50,466 nucleotides of DNA from Burkholderiales bacterium (GTDB taxonomy: Bacteria > Pseudomonadota > Gammaproteobacteria > Burkholderiales > Casimicrobiaceae): contig JACMNN010000036.1 of assembly GCA_014378555.1 (NCBI GenBank), positions 1 to 50,466 of the forward strand. The letters are read 5' to 3'. Positions 23,769-33,551 of this stretch are shown here, one piece after another. The translations under genes and the position numbers were made by a program. The stretch's first letter is position 1; every line of letters starts with the position of its first letter. The notes beneath the pieces were generated by a model. That model saw nothing but the letters and a program-made list of their open reading frames with translations. It did no database searches and was not told the origin of the DNA.

Positions 23769-23827
23769 CGAAATCTTTGCCGTGTGCTGCACGTCCCGTC
23801 CGATCACTCATCACCGCCTGCTAAAAA

Positions 23828-24640
23828 ATGGAATACCTCAACGCCTGGTTCTTTGGTTATCTAGCGCTCGGCGTGGTGATCGGCTTTTTTGCCGGCTTGC
23901 TGGGCGTAGGCGGTGGCGCGATGATGGTGCCGGTACTGGCCATTTTGTTTCCGGCGCAGGGGTTTCCGTTTGAGACCAAGATGCAGGTGATCCTCGCCAC
24001 GTCGATGGCGACCATCATGTTCACATCAATTTCATCGGTGCGCGCGCATCAAGCCAGGGGGGCGGTGAACTGGCCAGCACTTTGGGCGATGGTGCCGGGC
24101 ATTTTGTTGGGCAGCCTGATCGGGGCGCGTGTGGTGAAGCACATGTCCACCGCCTTTCTCGGGATCTTCTTCATCTGCTTTTTGTTCTACACCGCCACCC
24201 AGATGTTGATCAACGTCAAGCCTAAAGCCTCACGCACGCTTCCCGGAAAACTCGGCATGGTTGCCGCGGGCGCAGTGCTTGGATTTCTGTCTGCGATGGT
24301 CAGCGTCGGCGGCGCGTTTTTCACCATACCGTTCATGACATGGTGCAACGTGCCCACCATCACAGCCATCGGCACTTCTGCTGCGTTGGGGTTTCCGATT
24401 GCACTGTTTACAACCATCGCCAACATCTTCAACGGCTGGGATGTGGCGAACGTCCCGCAGCCCTCCCTCGGCTATGTTTACCTGCCGGCGCTGGTCGGCA
24501 TTTCGATCACCAGCATGCTGGTGGCACCGTTCGGCGCGCGACTGGCGCATCGGCTGCCGGTGCAAACGCTCAAGCGGATCTTTGCCGTGTTGCTCTACGC
24601 GCTGGGCGTGCGCATGCTGTGGGGATTACTGCTCGGCTAA
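23828..24640 (+). CDS. TauE/SafE family anion permease
   Basis: A 270-residue inner-membrane protein with about eight hydrophobic segments and the duplicated TauE/SafE (DUF81) pattern. The first half begins FAGLLGVGGGAMMVPVLAI and the second has LGFLSAMVSVGGAFFTIPFM, each with the glycine-rich G-x-GGG/A-x-x-x-P signature. Members export sulfite, sulfoacetate or related organic anions, but the substrate cannot be read from sequence. It follows the EVE gene after a gap of 181 bases holding palindromes, so it probably has its own promoter. Confidence 0.88.
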   Translation: MEYLNAWFFGYLALGVVIGFFAGLLGVGGGAMMVPVLAILFPAQGFPFETKMQVILATSMATIMFTSISSVRAHQARGAVNWPALWAMVPGILLGSLIGARVVKHMSTAFLGIFFICFLFYTATQMLINVKPKASRTLPGKLGMVAAGAVLGFLSAMVSVGGAFFTIPFMTWCNVPTITAIGTSAALGFPIALFTTIANIFNGWDVANVPQPSLGYVYLPALVGISITSMLVAPFGARLAHRLPVQTLKRIFAVLLYALGVRMLWGLLLG

Positions 24641-24726
24641 GGGAGCGCTTTGCAGCCAGCGGCGGGGCTTTCCGGCTCGCTTGCATCTGCTGACAGTAGC
24701 GCCAAGTTTGCGCGAGCGTCAATGCA

Positions 24727-26031
24727 TCACGGCTCCGTGGGTTTGGCGCCAAATCCCGGCTCGATCTTGATCAGCCCGGTCACCAGAAATCCCGGAATCG
24801 TTGCCACGCACACCCAGATAAAAAAGTTGGCGTAGCCCAACTGCGTTTGCAGCCAGCCGCTGACCATGCCGGGCAACATCATGCCCAGCGCCATGAAGCC
24901 GGTGCAAATCGCGTAGTGTGCCGTCTGGTGCTCGCCCTTTGCTGTCATGATCATGAACAGCACATAACCGGTGAAACCAAAACCGTAGCCGAACTGCTCG
25001 GCAGCCACCAGGGATGCGATCACGTTGACGTTGCTGGGCAGCGCGACAGCGAGGTAGACAAAGGCCAGGTTCGGCACGTGAATGGCCAGCGCCATGATCC
25101 ACAACCAGCGCTTCATACCGTGACGTGAAATGAGATACGCGCTCAACATGCCGCCGATTGAGAGCGCGATCATGCCAATGGTTCCGTAGACCACGCCGAC
25201 GGTGGCGGTGGACAGGCCGAGGCCGCCTTTCTCCGGCGAGTCGAGCATGAAAACGGGCGCAATTTTTACCAGTTGTGCTTCGGCAAATCGGTACAGCAGC
25301 AGGAACAGCAGGATGCTGACGATTTCCTTCTTTTTCAGAAACTTGGCAAAGATCAAAACAAACGTCTTGGCCACGCCGCCACTGTCGACGCGCGCAACAT
25401 CGTTTGCCGGACGCGGCAACGACAAGCTGTGATACACGAAGAGCGATAAAAACATTGCGCTGAGTAGCGAAAAAACAATGCACCAGGCAAGCGTTAAATT
25501 ACCAGTGACTTCAGTAAATTTGCCGGCGAGATACACCAATCCGCCTTGCCCGGTAATCATCGACAGCCGAAAAAATGTACTGCGAATGCCCACATAGGCG
25601 GCCTGCTCATGCGGCACCAAACCCAGCATATAAAAGCCGTCGGACGCTATGTCGTGGGTGGCTGCGGCAAACGCCAGCAACCAGAAGACAGCCAGCGTGA
25701 GCCGGAAAAAATTGTCCATGGGCAATGTCAATGCCACCAGCGCAAAAGCGGCGCCGATGACCAGCTCCAGGCACACGATCCACCACCGTTTGCTGCGGAA
25801 CATATCGACAAACGGCGACCACAACGGCTTGATCACAAACGGCAAATACAGCCAGCTGGTGTAGAGGGCAATCTCGGTATTCGACACGCCCATGTTTTTG
25901 TACAAAATCACCGACAGCAGCATGACCGCCACGTACGGAATGCCTTGCCCGAAATACAGCGTGGGGATCCACCACCAAACGCTACGGGTACGTGGGTGAG
26001 TTGAAATTTCTTGCGAAGGCGTGTCGCTCAT
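24727..26031 (-). CDS. AmpG/PAT-like major facilitator permease
   Basis: A 434-residue protein with about twelve membrane segments. The N-terminal region VWWWIPTLYFGQGIPYVAV, together with LPFVIKPLWSPFVD and the HDIASDGFYM segment, matches the AmpG/PAT family of the major facilitator superfamily. AmpG imports anhydro-muropeptides for peptidoglycan recycling and beta-lactamase induction, and other members carry acetyl-CoA or other solutes. No recycling or ampR/ampC gene is nearby, so the substrate is uncertain. It is followed downstream by the convergent TauE/SafE gene. Confidence 0.8.
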   Translation of the reverse strand: MSDTPSQEISTHPRTRSVWWWIPTLYFGQGIPYVAVMLLSVILYKNMGVSNTEIALYTSWLYLPFVIKPLWSPFVDMFRSKRWWIVCLELVIGAAFALVALTLPMDNFFRLTLAVFWLLAFAAATHDIASDGFYMLGLVPHEQAAYVGIRSTFFRLSMITGQGGLVYLAGKFTEVTGNLTLAWCIVFSLLSAMFLSLFVYHSLSLPRPANDVARVDSGGVAKTFVLIFAKFLKKKEIVSILLFLLLYRFAEAQLVKIAPVFMLDSPEKGGLGLSTATVGVVYGTIGMIALSIGGMLSAYLISRHGMKRWLWIMALAIHVPNLAFVYLAVALPSNVNVIASLVAAEQFGYGFGFTGYVLFMIMTAKGEHQTAHYAICTGFMALGMMLPGMVSGWLQTQLGYANFFIWVCVATIPGFLVTGLIKIEPGFGAKPTEP

Positions 26032-26236
26032 TGCAACCGATCAGTCCGAATTCTGCGACGCAAAAAACGTCAGTGCTGACAAGTGTGCCACCACCGGGCG
26101 CCACCGCGTTGCTTACAGCTTGAATTTTGAGCAGGCGCGACCTAGCGGCGCTCCACGCAACACTGCATTAGCGTCTTTTGAACGCGCTGATAGCGCTCGC
26201 TTGGCGCGCATCGCGCATTCCTTCTACAGCGTCGCG

Positions 26237-27787
26237 CTAGGCGAAGCTCGGTGCCTTGCTGCCGATTTGTAAGCGTGCCGACGAAACATACTCTTGGCGA
26301 TAAGTTTCGAACGGCGTGGTGTCTGCCGCTTCAATTTTGCGTTGCTCGGCAATCGAATCTCGCGTCATTGCCTCGAAACGCGCTTGCAGCTCGCCAGAGA
26401 ACGGCAGCGCAAGCAACGATTGTTGCGTTTGCGCCGACTGTGCGCGCACAAATTTAACGAATGAACTTTCGAAGTCCTGGCGGGTGACGGCGAGCACTCG
26501 GGCCGATGGCAGCGTGTCCGGTTGCTGCAGCGCCAAGCGCGCAGCGGTCACCGCGTCGCCGTAATGCGTGTGGCCGTGCGCGCCGTTCAACGCAGCGGCG
26601 ATGGGCGCACATTGCTCGATCAATTCAAGCCCCCAATCGACCAGTGAAATTTCGGCCTCGTTGCGTTCCAGCATCAGGCCGGGCTGGCGACCACTGGCGG
26701 CGGTGCGATGCTGGTTACGCGCCAGCGCGGCAATTTCGTCCGGCGTGTCGGGGGGGCTGTCGGTGAGCAGGCAATGCAGCAGAAAAACATCGAGAAAGCG
26801 CATGGTCTCGGCGGTGATACCTACCGGCACAAACGGGTCGAGATCCATCAAGCGCACTTCCACATATTCGACACCGCGTTCGCGCAGCGCATGCAACGGA
26901 CGCTCGCCCTGAAAAATCACGCGCTTGGGGCGAATGGTGCCGTAAAACTCGTTCTCAATTTGCAACAGCGTGGTGGCCAACTGGTTGTAATCGCCGCCTG
27001 GATTTTGCACGCCAACGGCCTCGTACGCTGCATAGGGCCGGGTGAGCGCGTCTTGCAACGATGCGCCGTAACCCTCCAGCGTGTTGTAGCTCACCGCGAG
27101 CGATGCTTGCGCGTCGCTCTGGTAGCCGAGTCGGCCCATGCGCAACGAGGTGCCGTGCGGCATGTACATGGTGTGCTCAGTCAGGTTTTGCAGCTGGTGC
27201 TGACGCCCCGCAACAAACGTGGAGCACACGGCCGGCGAGGCGCCAAACAGCGTTAACAACAAAAATGCGTGACGGCGAAAATTGCGAATCAGCGAAAAAT
27301 ATTGCTCACTGGTTACACCGGGCAAAGACCAGTTGTAATGAATGCCTGAGATGGTCTGCATGCGTCGACCGTAGCGATGCCCCAGCCCCATGCGATACAC
27401 GCTCTTGGCGCGGCCCACATTCGACGATCCATAACGGCCCAACGGAATCGTCTCGTCGGTCGGCAGTCCACACGGCATGCTCGACACCCACAACATTTCG
27501 TCGCCGGCATCGCGCAAACTGCGATAGGTAAACTGGTGGATTTGCGTCAGCTCGGCTAAGCAAGATTCAACATCAGCATGCACGCCGGTCACCAATTCGA
27601 CCTGCGACTCGCTGAAGTCAGTGGTGATTCTCGGGTGCGTCAGCGCCGAACCCAGCGCCACCGGGTGCGGCGTCAGCGCTAAGCCTCCGTTCGGTCGGGA
27701 GCGTAAGCTTTCTTTTTCAATGCCGCGGCGCATACCAGTGAGTTGGGTCGGGGAAAGCGCGCTTAGGCGTTGCTGCAAACTGCTCAT
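26237..27787 (-). CDS. gshA: Glutamate-cysteine ligase (E. coli type)
   Basis: A 516-residue enzyme that joins glutamate and cysteine with ATP, the first step of glutathione synthesis. The length matches E. coli GshA (518). Family features include RRGIEKESLR near the N-terminus, TTDFSESQVELVTG, SSMPCGLP and the SGIHYNWSLP segment. I chose ATG 27787, where the protein begins MSSLQQRLSAL as in the family; an upstream in-frame start would add 33 unrelated residues. The ribosome-binding site is weak. It lies on the same strand as srkA upstream and the AmpG-like gene downstream. Confidence 0.94.
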   Translation of the reverse strand: MSSLQQRLSALSPTQLTGMRRGIEKESLRSRPNGGLALTPHPVALGSALTHPRITTDFSESQVELVTGVHADVESCLAELTQIHQFTYRSLRDAGDEMLWVSSMPCGLPTDETIPLGRYGSSNVGRAKSVYRMGLGHRYGRRMQTISGIHYNWSLPGVTSEQYFSLIRNFRRHAFLLLTLFGASPAVCSTFVAGRQHQLQNLTEHTMYMPHGTSLRMGRLGYQSDAQASLAVSYNTLEGYGASLQDALTRPYAAYEAVGVQNPGGDYNQLATTLLQIENEFYGTIRPKRVIFQGERPLHALRERGVEYVEVRLMDLDPFVPVGITAETMRFLDVFLLHCLLTDSPPDTPDEIAALARNQHRTAASGRQPGLMLERNEAEISLVDWGLELIEQCAPIAAALNGAHGHTHYGDAVTAARLALQQPDTLPSARVLAVTRQDFESSFVKFVRAQSAQTQQSLLALPFSGELQARFEAMTRDSIAEQRKIEAADTTPFETYRQEYVSSARLQIGSKAPSFA

Positions 27788-27912
27788 ATCTTGTTCTTTG
27801 GGGCCGGAGTTAGCTGGTATTGAGGACGTGAGGCTATAAGTTAGCACGTCGATAGGTAGATATGGCGACTCGCCCAGTAAAGTCAACTGAGCGAAATAGC
27901 GCTTGACTGCTA

Positions 27913-28947
27913 CTAACCCGCCAGATTGAGGGACGGTTCCTGCATGACCGAAATCTGCTCACGCAACTCGAGGACGCGATCCTGCCAATAGCGCTGCGTG
28001 TTGAACCACGGAAACGCGGTCGGAAACGCTGGATCGTGCCAACGTCGTGCAATCCAGCCGGAGTAATGCAGAAGGCGCAAGGTGCGCAGCGCCTCGATCA
28101 ATCCCAACTCGTTGTCATCAAATTCGCAAAAATCTTCGTAACCCAAAATAATGCTGCGCAGTTGTTGGCCCATCGCCTCGCGGTCCCCCGACAACATCAT
28201 CCACAAATCCTGCACCGCCGGCCCCATGCGGCAATCGTCGAAATCGACAAAGTGCGGGCCACCGCCCGCGCCGGGTGCGCCTTGCGCTACCCAAAGCACA
28301 TTGCTGGCGTGGCAATCGCCGTGCAGCCGAATGTTTTTGAATGCACCCACCCGATCGAAAATCGCGCGGACACCATCGAGCGCCATTGCGCTCACGCTCG
28401 ACCATGCGGGCAATAAATCAGCGGGAACGAAATCGTTGGCCAGCAAAAATTCACGCGGTTCAACGCCGAAGGTTTGAATGTCTAAGGTGGGCCGTTCAAC
28501 AAATGGCCGCAGCTCACCAATCGCGTGAATGCGCCCGATAAACCGACCCATCCAGGTCAGCACATCATTGTTGTCCAGCTCCGGCGAGCGCCCCGACAAA
28601 CGCGGCGTGACCGAAAAGCGAAAGCCCTCGAAGTCGTGCAACGTCCGTCCGTTTAACGTGAACGGCGGTACCGCAGGAATCTCGTGTTGCACCAACTCGG
28701 CAACAAACGCATGCTCTTCCAGGATCGCCGCTGTCGTCCAGCGTTCGGGCCGATAAAACTTGGCCACCACGCTCACGCCATGCGCTTCGGGCTCTTCTAG
28801 CCACACCTGATAAACGCGGTTTTCGTAACTATTCAGCGCAATCAACCGGCCATCACCGCGCAACCCGCACGACTCCAGCGCATTGAGCACGGTGTCGGGC
28901 GTGAGATTGGCGTAGGGCTGCGGTGACGCGGGGGGCGTTAAGTTCAT
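27913..28947 (-). CDS. srkA: Stress response kinase A (YihE/SrkA)
   Basis: A 344-residue aminoglycoside-phosphotransferase-fold Ser/Thr kinase. The catalytic loop LHGDCHASNVLW places D211 and N216, and HFVDFDDCRMGP places the metal-binding aspartates at 235-238. SYENRVYQV and VVAKFYRPERW form the N-lobe with the ATP-contacting lysine. SrkA is cytosolic and protects E. coli from stress-induced death by opposing toxin pathways. It is next to gshA here; both relate loosely to stress protection, but no shared operon signal is visible over the 125-base gap. Confidence 0.92.
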   Translation of the reverse strand: MNLTPPASPQPYANLTPDTVLNALESCGLRGDGRLIALNSYENRVYQVWLEEPEAHGVSVVAKFYRPERWTTAAILEEHAFVAELVQHEIPAVPPFTLNGRTLHDFEGFRFSVTPRLSGRSPELDNNDVLTWMGRFIGRIHAIGELRPFVERPTLDIQTFGVEPREFLLANDFVPADLLPAWSSVSAMALDGVRAIFDRVGAFKNIRLHGDCHASNVLWVAQGAPGAGGGPHFVDFDDCRMGPAVQDLWMMLSGDREAMGQQLRSIILGYEDFCEFDDNELGLIEALRTLRLLHYSGWIARRWHDPAFPTAFPWFNTQRYWQDRVLELREQISVMQEPSLNLAG

Positions 28948-29159
28948 CCACGATTATCGCAAGCGCTTGCGCGTCACGGCGCTGCGCGAAGGAGGCGGCG
29001 TTAAATCGACGCCGTTCACCAACAGCTTTTCCGTCAATGCCCGATTGCAATTGCGTTTTAGCTCGTTTTTATTGAAAGTCAACTTGCCAACGCATTGACA
29101 GCTAACTCCCGTCATTTGGTGGTTTCAGCGCGAAGCTGTACACCACCATTTACGCGGGA

Positions 29160-30281
29160 TCACTTCATACGAACAAACCGCTGCGCGCGCTTTCCAGTGT
29201 CAACTTCTGTGGTGTAGACGCTGCCTTGCGAATCTACCGCGATGTTGTGTATCCAATGAAAATCGCCCGCTTGACGGCCGGGGCGACCGAAACTGCCGAT
29301 GACTTCACCCGTTTCGCGCACCGTAATTCGCACTTCATTGTTAGTGCCGTCTGCGACCAACAAATATTTCTGACTAGGGTCTTCTGACGGCACTAAATCC
29401 CACACCGAGCCCGAGCCACGCGTCGCAGTTTCAAACACGAATTGACGCACGAATTCGCCGCTCTTTTTAAACACCTGAATGCGGTTGTTCATTCGATCGC
29501 ACACGTAGACCAGATTGTCTTTGGTGATGCGCACGCAGTGCACAGGATTGCCGAACTGCGGCGACTCCGGGTTGTAGTCGGGGATCTTTGCGTCATCGGG
29601 GCGCTTGCCGTAGGCACCCCAGTGCCGTTTGTAAGCGCCGCTTGACGCATCGAACACGATCACACGCCGGTTGCCATAGCCGTCGGCCACGTACAACTCG
29701 TTTGCCGCTGCGTCCATTTCCATATGCGCAGGCCGGCCAAGTTGCACCTCGGAATTGCTGCCCAGACTGGCGCCGGGTTTGCCGATTTGCATCACGAACT
29801 TGCCGTCGGGGGTGAACTTAAGCAACATGTGGTCGGTGTTGGCATTGCCGCCGATCCAGACGTCGCCCTTGGGATCAACATAAATGCCGTGTTCGTTGGC
29901 GGGCCAGTCGAAGCCTTCGCCTTTGCCACCCCACGAACGCAACAGCTTTCCTGCGCGATCAAACTGCAATACCGGCGGCGCGGCGCTGCAGCATTTCGAG
30001 CGTTTCGGCGTAAACGTGTTGCCGCGCTCGTCTTCAGTCAAGGTGAGCGGTCGGTGGATCACCCAGATGGTGTCATCGTTTGCCGTGGCAACACCGGCGA
30101 CCTGACCAAGAATCCAGTTGTTCGGCAACGGCTTCGGCCACGTCGCGTCCACCGCGTAGCGCGGGCCACCGCTGACGACCGACGCACCCTCGACACGTTG
30201 CTCGACATCGTGCGCATAGGCGCTCACCACCGTCAACGCGGCAAAAGTAGCCGTAAAAAAAACAGTTCGAATAGAGCGCAC
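29160..30281 (-). CDS. Secreted NHL-repeat six-bladed beta-propeller protein
   Basis: A 373-residue exported protein with signal peptide (RSIRTVFFTATFAALTVVSAYA). The mature part is a beta-propeller with repeating blades such as EHGIYVDPKGDVWIGG, ELYVADGYGNRRVIVFD and LVYVCDRMNNRIQVFKKSG. The layout resembles the lyase domain of peptidylglycine amidating enzymes, and bacterial relatives are often labelled NHL or 6-bladed propeller proteins of unknown role. A CC pair (SKCCSAAPP) may form a disulfide. I chose GTG 30281 because GGAGGA lies just upstream and the signal peptide begins there. No partner gene is evident. Confidence 0.82.
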   Translation of the reverse strand: MRSIRTVFFTATFAALTVVSAYAHDVEQRVEGASVVSGGPRYAVDATWPKPLPNNWILGQVAGVATANDDTIWVIHRPLTLTEDERGNTFTPKRSKCCSAAPPVLQFDRAGKLLRSWGGKGEGFDWPANEHGIYVDPKGDVWIGGNANTDHMLLKFTPDGKFVMQIGKPGASLGSNSEVQLGRPAHMEMDAAANELYVADGYGNRRVIVFDASSGAYKRHWGAYGKRPDDAKIPDYNPESPQFGNPVHCVRITKDNLVYVCDRMNNRIQVFKKSGEFVRQFVFETATRGSGSVWDLVPSEDPSQKYLLVADGTNNEVRITVRETGEVIGSFGRPGRQAGDFHWIHNIAVDSQGSVYTTEVDTGKRAQRFVRMK

Positions 30282-30732
30282 GAATGATCCTCCTTGAGCG
30301 GGAAATAGTCCCGTTTGAGCCCAGTATGTCACTGTGATTTGGCTTTGCAGCCCCGGCTGTTCGTATTCTGCAAATCACTCACGCGTAGTACAAGACCTAC
30401 ACCCGATCGCAGGACAATCCTACCCGCCGAAGCAAGCGAAGCGTCTAGCCTTGGACATCTTAAAAAACTTGCTGTAAAAACTTCATGAACGCACCTCAAG
30501 CTGGCACCCTTGTAGCCTGGGCCAATCGCTCGCTCGGATGGGTAGCCGAACTTGTGGGCCGTGTCGCCGCCTTGCCCGCACTCGCATCGATGGGCCGCAA
30601 CCGTCAACTCCGCGCAACCGTCACGCTGCACTGTGCGAAGGTGAAAGTTGATGCCAGCAAATCTATGCGTTCATGGAAGTTGCCTGACACACGTCTTCTG
30701 AATATGCATCCGGCAGAGGACAACCGATAGCA
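30282..30732. other. Gene-poor stretch between the propeller and transglutaminase genes
   Basis: About 450 bases lie between divergent genes. A possible 81-codon reading frame (30485-30730, plus strand) has no ribosome-binding site, no recognisable family and an odd composition, so I do not call it a gene. It ends two bases before the GTG start of the transglutaminase gene and could be a short leader peptide. Promoters for both flanking genes should be here, but no clear boxes were recognised. Confidence 0.5.
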
Positions 30733-31629
30733 GTGGCTGCGAGCGCTCAACGCGACATTGCAGAAGCGGCACGACGCTTCAATGTGGACTGCAGCCTTAA
30801 ATATGAAGTGCAATCACCCGCGCATTTTGTCTTCCAAGTGGAAGCCGTGGAGTCCGGCCAAACGGTCATCGACGAATCGCTCACACTGACCCCACCGGCG
30901 AGCGTGCAACGGCACACTCACAGCCCGTCAAACAACCGGCTCATCCGATTGGATGTGATGCCCGGTTTGTTCGAATTGAACTATCGCGCAACCGTTGAGC
31001 TTGCGCCACCGCTGCCGTCAGGCGAGGGCTTGCCGGAATCGTCTGTTTCCAGCATTCCGTTTGACTACATTCACCTGCTGTCGCCAACGCGTTACTGCGA
31101 GTCTGACTTGCTATCGTCTGCCACCCTAAAGATGTTTTCGCAATCGGCGCCCGGTTGGGAGCGCGTCGAGCACATCCGGCAGTGGATTCACGACAACATT
31201 GAGTACGCCATTGGCTCGACAACCACCACCTCCACGGCGTGTGATGTGTTTCTGCAACGCAGGGGTGTGTGTCGCGATTTTGCACATCTAGGAATCGCAT
31301 TTTGTCGCGCGCTGAATATCCCGGCGCGATTTGTTGTCGGTTATGTGAAATTTCCCGAAGGCGCGCCTGATTTTCATGCGGTATTTGAAGCGTGGATAGG
31401 CACGCGCTGGGTGCTGTTTGATGCGACAGAAATGGCACCCATTGACGAGCTAATTCGCGTCGGCACCGGTCGCGACGCCAAGGACGTACCGTTTGCCACG
31501 TTTTTCGGTGAAGCACGCATGTTGAGCATGAGCCCGGCGGTCGAGCAAGTGGGTGGATCAAGACCATCCGCACCTATTCCATCGCCTGCTCCAAAGCCGC
31601 AGCTCGCGCGCCCGGCCTATGCTGTTTGA
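30733..31629 (+). CDS. Transglutaminase-like domain protein (first of a pair)
   Basis: A 298-residue cytosolic-looking protein with a transglutaminase/protease-like core. The catalytic triad is visible as C180 in QRRGVCRDFAH, H215 in DFHAVFEAW and D230 in WVLFDATE. The N-terminal 110 residues form a beta-rich domain as in related bacterial transglutaminases, and the last 30 are Pro/Ser-rich. Start GTG 30733 has GAGGAC about 12 bases upstream. The gene overlaps the next transglutaminase by 11 bases, indicating co-translation. Such proteins may act as cysteine proteases or peptide ligases; the substrate is unknown. Confidence 0.85.
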   Translation: MAASAQRDIAEAARRFNVDCSLKYEVQSPAHFVFQVEAVESGQTVIDESLTLTPPASVQRHTHSPSNNRLIRLDVMPGLFELNYRATVELAPPLPSGEGLPESSVSSIPFDYIHLLSPTRYCESDLLSSATLKMFSQSAPGWERVEHIRQWIHDNIEYAIGSTTTTSTACDVFLQRRGVCRDFAHLGIAFCRALNIPARFVVGYVKFPEGAPDFHAVFEAWIGTRWVLFDATEMAPIDELIRVGTGRDAKDVPFATFFGEARMLSMSPAVEQVGGSRPSAPIPSPAPKPQLARPAYAV

Positions 31630-32500
31630 CATCACCCACACCACCCACTATCGCTATGCGCAACCGGTTGAATTGGGCACCCATCGAGTAATGTTTCGGC
31701 CGCGTGGAAGCCACGACATGCGCGTCCTCGCGACAAGCTTAGAAGTATTGCCACAGCCTAAAGACGTTCGGCTGATCCACGACGTCTATTCAAATTCGGT
31801 CGCCATCGTTGAGCCGGCGTCACCGACAAACGAGCTGCAATTCGTTTGCAAATTCACGGTCGAGCATGTCGGCGAACGGGTGCTTGATCTGCCCGTCGAA
31901 CCCGCGTTCGTCGAATATCCCTTCGTGTACGGCGAGGAAGACGCCGTTGTGCTGCAACCGTATCTACCGCCTTGGTACACCGATCCGACCGGCGAACTAT
32001 TGCGCTGGGCGCAGACGTTTTTGAATGGCGAAGGTCCGGTGTATTCCCTTGACGTTTTGGTGCGAATGACTGCGTTCATTCGCGACACCATGACCTACCT
32101 GCCGCGAATCAACGAGGGCGTGCAAAGCCCTTATCAAACGCTGCATATCGGAAGCGGTACCTGCCGCGATTTCGCCACGCTGATGATTGAGGCGGTGCGC
32201 ACACTAGGTTACGCGGCGCGCTTCGTGTCGGGTTATCTTTACACGCCCGCACTGGACCGTGCAGACGGCGCGCATCATGGCGCTGGAGCCACGCACGCGT
32301 GGCTGCAGGTGTATTTGCCCGGTGCCGGCTGGTTGACGTTTGATCCGACCAATAACCTGGTCGGCGGCACCGATTTAATCCGCGTCGGATTTGCCCGTCA
32401 TGCCAGTGGCGCCTCTCCCATCACCGGCAACTGGCACGGTTTTCCAGGTGATTTTCTGGGCATGGATGTCGACGTTCAGGTGAGTCGCCGCGCCGATTGA
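31619..32500 (+). CDS. Transglutaminase-like domain protein (second of a pair)
   Basis: A 293-residue protein starting at ATG 31619, inside the end of the first transglutaminase gene. It begins with the N-terminal beta domain typical of bacterial transglutaminases (FDITHTTHYRYAQPVELGTH). The catalytic triad is C182 in GSGTCRDFA, H226 in ATHAWLQVY and D242 in TFDPTNN. Elsewhere, genes of this type accompany an alpha-E domain and a circularly permuted ATP-grasp; none of these is present here, so the pair stands alone. A cysteine peptidase or peptide-modifying role is an inference. Confidence 0.87.
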   Translation: MLFDITHTTHYRYAQPVELGTHRVMFRPRGSHDMRVLATSLEVLPQPKDVRLIHDVYSNSVAIVEPASPTNELQFVCKFTVEHVGERVLDLPVEPAFVEYPFVYGEEDAVVLQPYLPPWYTDPTGELLRWAQTFLNGEGPVYSLDVLVRMTAFIRDTMTYLPRINEGVQSPYQTLHIGSGTCRDFATLMIEAVRTLGYAARFVSGYLYTPALDRADGAHHGAGATHAWLQVYLPGAGWLTFDPTNNLVGGTDLIRVGFARHASGASPITGNWHGFPGDFLGMDVDVQVSRRAD

Positions 32501-32582
32501 GTGGCACGAGATGAGGTCTGCGGCGCACTGCTGCAGGCCGCCCGCTAGCGGCCTATCCAGCGCGCGGCGCAACGGCTACGCG

Positions 32583-33551
32583 TCAATCTACCGTAGCGCC
32601 CGACGAAGCAACAACCTTCGCCCACTTCTCCGTTTCGATCGCAATCACCTTAGCGAAATCCTCCGGAGTACCAGGAATCGTCGCGCCGCCCAACTGAGCC
32701 AAACGCTCGCGCATTTTTGGATCGGCCAGCGCTTTATTCACGGCAGCGTTTATCTTGTTGATGGCCTCTCGCGGCGTACCTTTGGGCATGCCGATGCCAA
32801 ACCATGCGGTCGCTTCGTAACCGGGCACGGTTTCGCCCACCGTTGGCAAATCTGGAAAGGACGGTTCCCGTGCGGCGGAAGTCACAGCCAGCGCACGAAT
32901 GCTGCCGCCCTTGATATGCCCAGCCGACGACGGCAAGTTGTCGAAGAACACCTGCACTTGGCCGCCGATCAAGTCGGACAGCACCGGGCCGGCGCCTTTG
33001 TACGGAATGTGCACCATGTTGCAACCGGTCATCGACTTAAACAACTCGCCCGACAAATGCGTGGAGGTGCCGCTGCTTGACGACGCCATGTTGACTTTGC
33101 TCGGGTTCGCCTTGCAATACGCGATGAACTCAGCGACTGTCTTTACCGGCAAGCCGTTGGTGACAACCATCACGTTCGGTGTGCGCACCAGCCCAGCGAC
33201 CGGCGCGATGTCACGAATAAAGTTAAACGGCAATTTTTTGTAAAGCGACGCATTGATGCCGTGAGCCGGATTCACCAGCAACATCGTGTATCCGTCTGCG
33301 GGCGCATTCACCACCGCTTCGGTGCCAATATTGTTGCCACCACCGGCCCGGTTCTCGACCACCACCTGCTGCCCGAGATTTTCTGACAGCCACTGCGCAA
33401 CGATTCGGGCGAGCACATCCGTGGTGCCGGCAGGCGGGTACGGCACGATCCACTTGATCGGTTTGCTCGGGTAGACCTGCGCAGATGCGTTGCCCAACAA
33501 ACTGCACGCCGCCAACGCGACAACGGCTGCACGCCGAATAAAACCTTGCAT
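32583..33551 (-). CDS. Bug-family tripartite tricarboxylate transporter substrate receptor
   Basis: A 322-residue periplasmic binding protein. The signal peptide (MQGFIRRAAVVALAACSLLG, ending NASA) precedes YPSKPIKWIVPYPPAGTTD, the standard N-terminus of Bug/TctC receptors. VVENRAGGGNNIGTE and SGTSTHLSGELF are further family segments that shape the carboxylate pocket. These proteins capture organic acids for TctAB-type importers. No tctA or tctB is nearby, as is usual for the large orphan Bug sets of Burkholderiales. ATG 33551 has AGGAG eight bases upstream. The ligand cannot be predicted. Confidence 0.92.
   Translation of the reverse strand: MQGFIRRAAVVALAACSLLGNASAQVYPSKPIKWIVPYPPAGTTDVLARIVAQWLSENLGQQVVVENRAGGGNNIGTEAVVNAPADGYTMLLVNPAHGINASLYKKLPFNFIRDIAPVAGLVRTPNVMVVTNGLPVKTVAEFIAYCKANPSKVNMASSSSGTSTHLSGELFKSMTGCNMVHIPYKGAGPVLSDLIGGQVQVFFDNLPSSAGHIKGGSIRALAVTSAAREPSFPDLPTVGETVPGYEATAWFGIGMPKGTPREAINKINAAVNKALADPKMRERLAQLGGATIPGTPEDFAKVIAIETEKWAKVVASSGATVD

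Noticed and set aside
26032-26236. Plus-strand frame of 83 codons between the AmpG-like gene and gshA
   Set aside because: Overlaps both flanking genes in antisense and has no ribosome-binding site or family match.
30485-30730. 81-codon frame before the first transglutaminase gene
   Set aside because: No ribosome-binding site, no recognisable family and no coding signature; listed only as part of the intergenic stretch.
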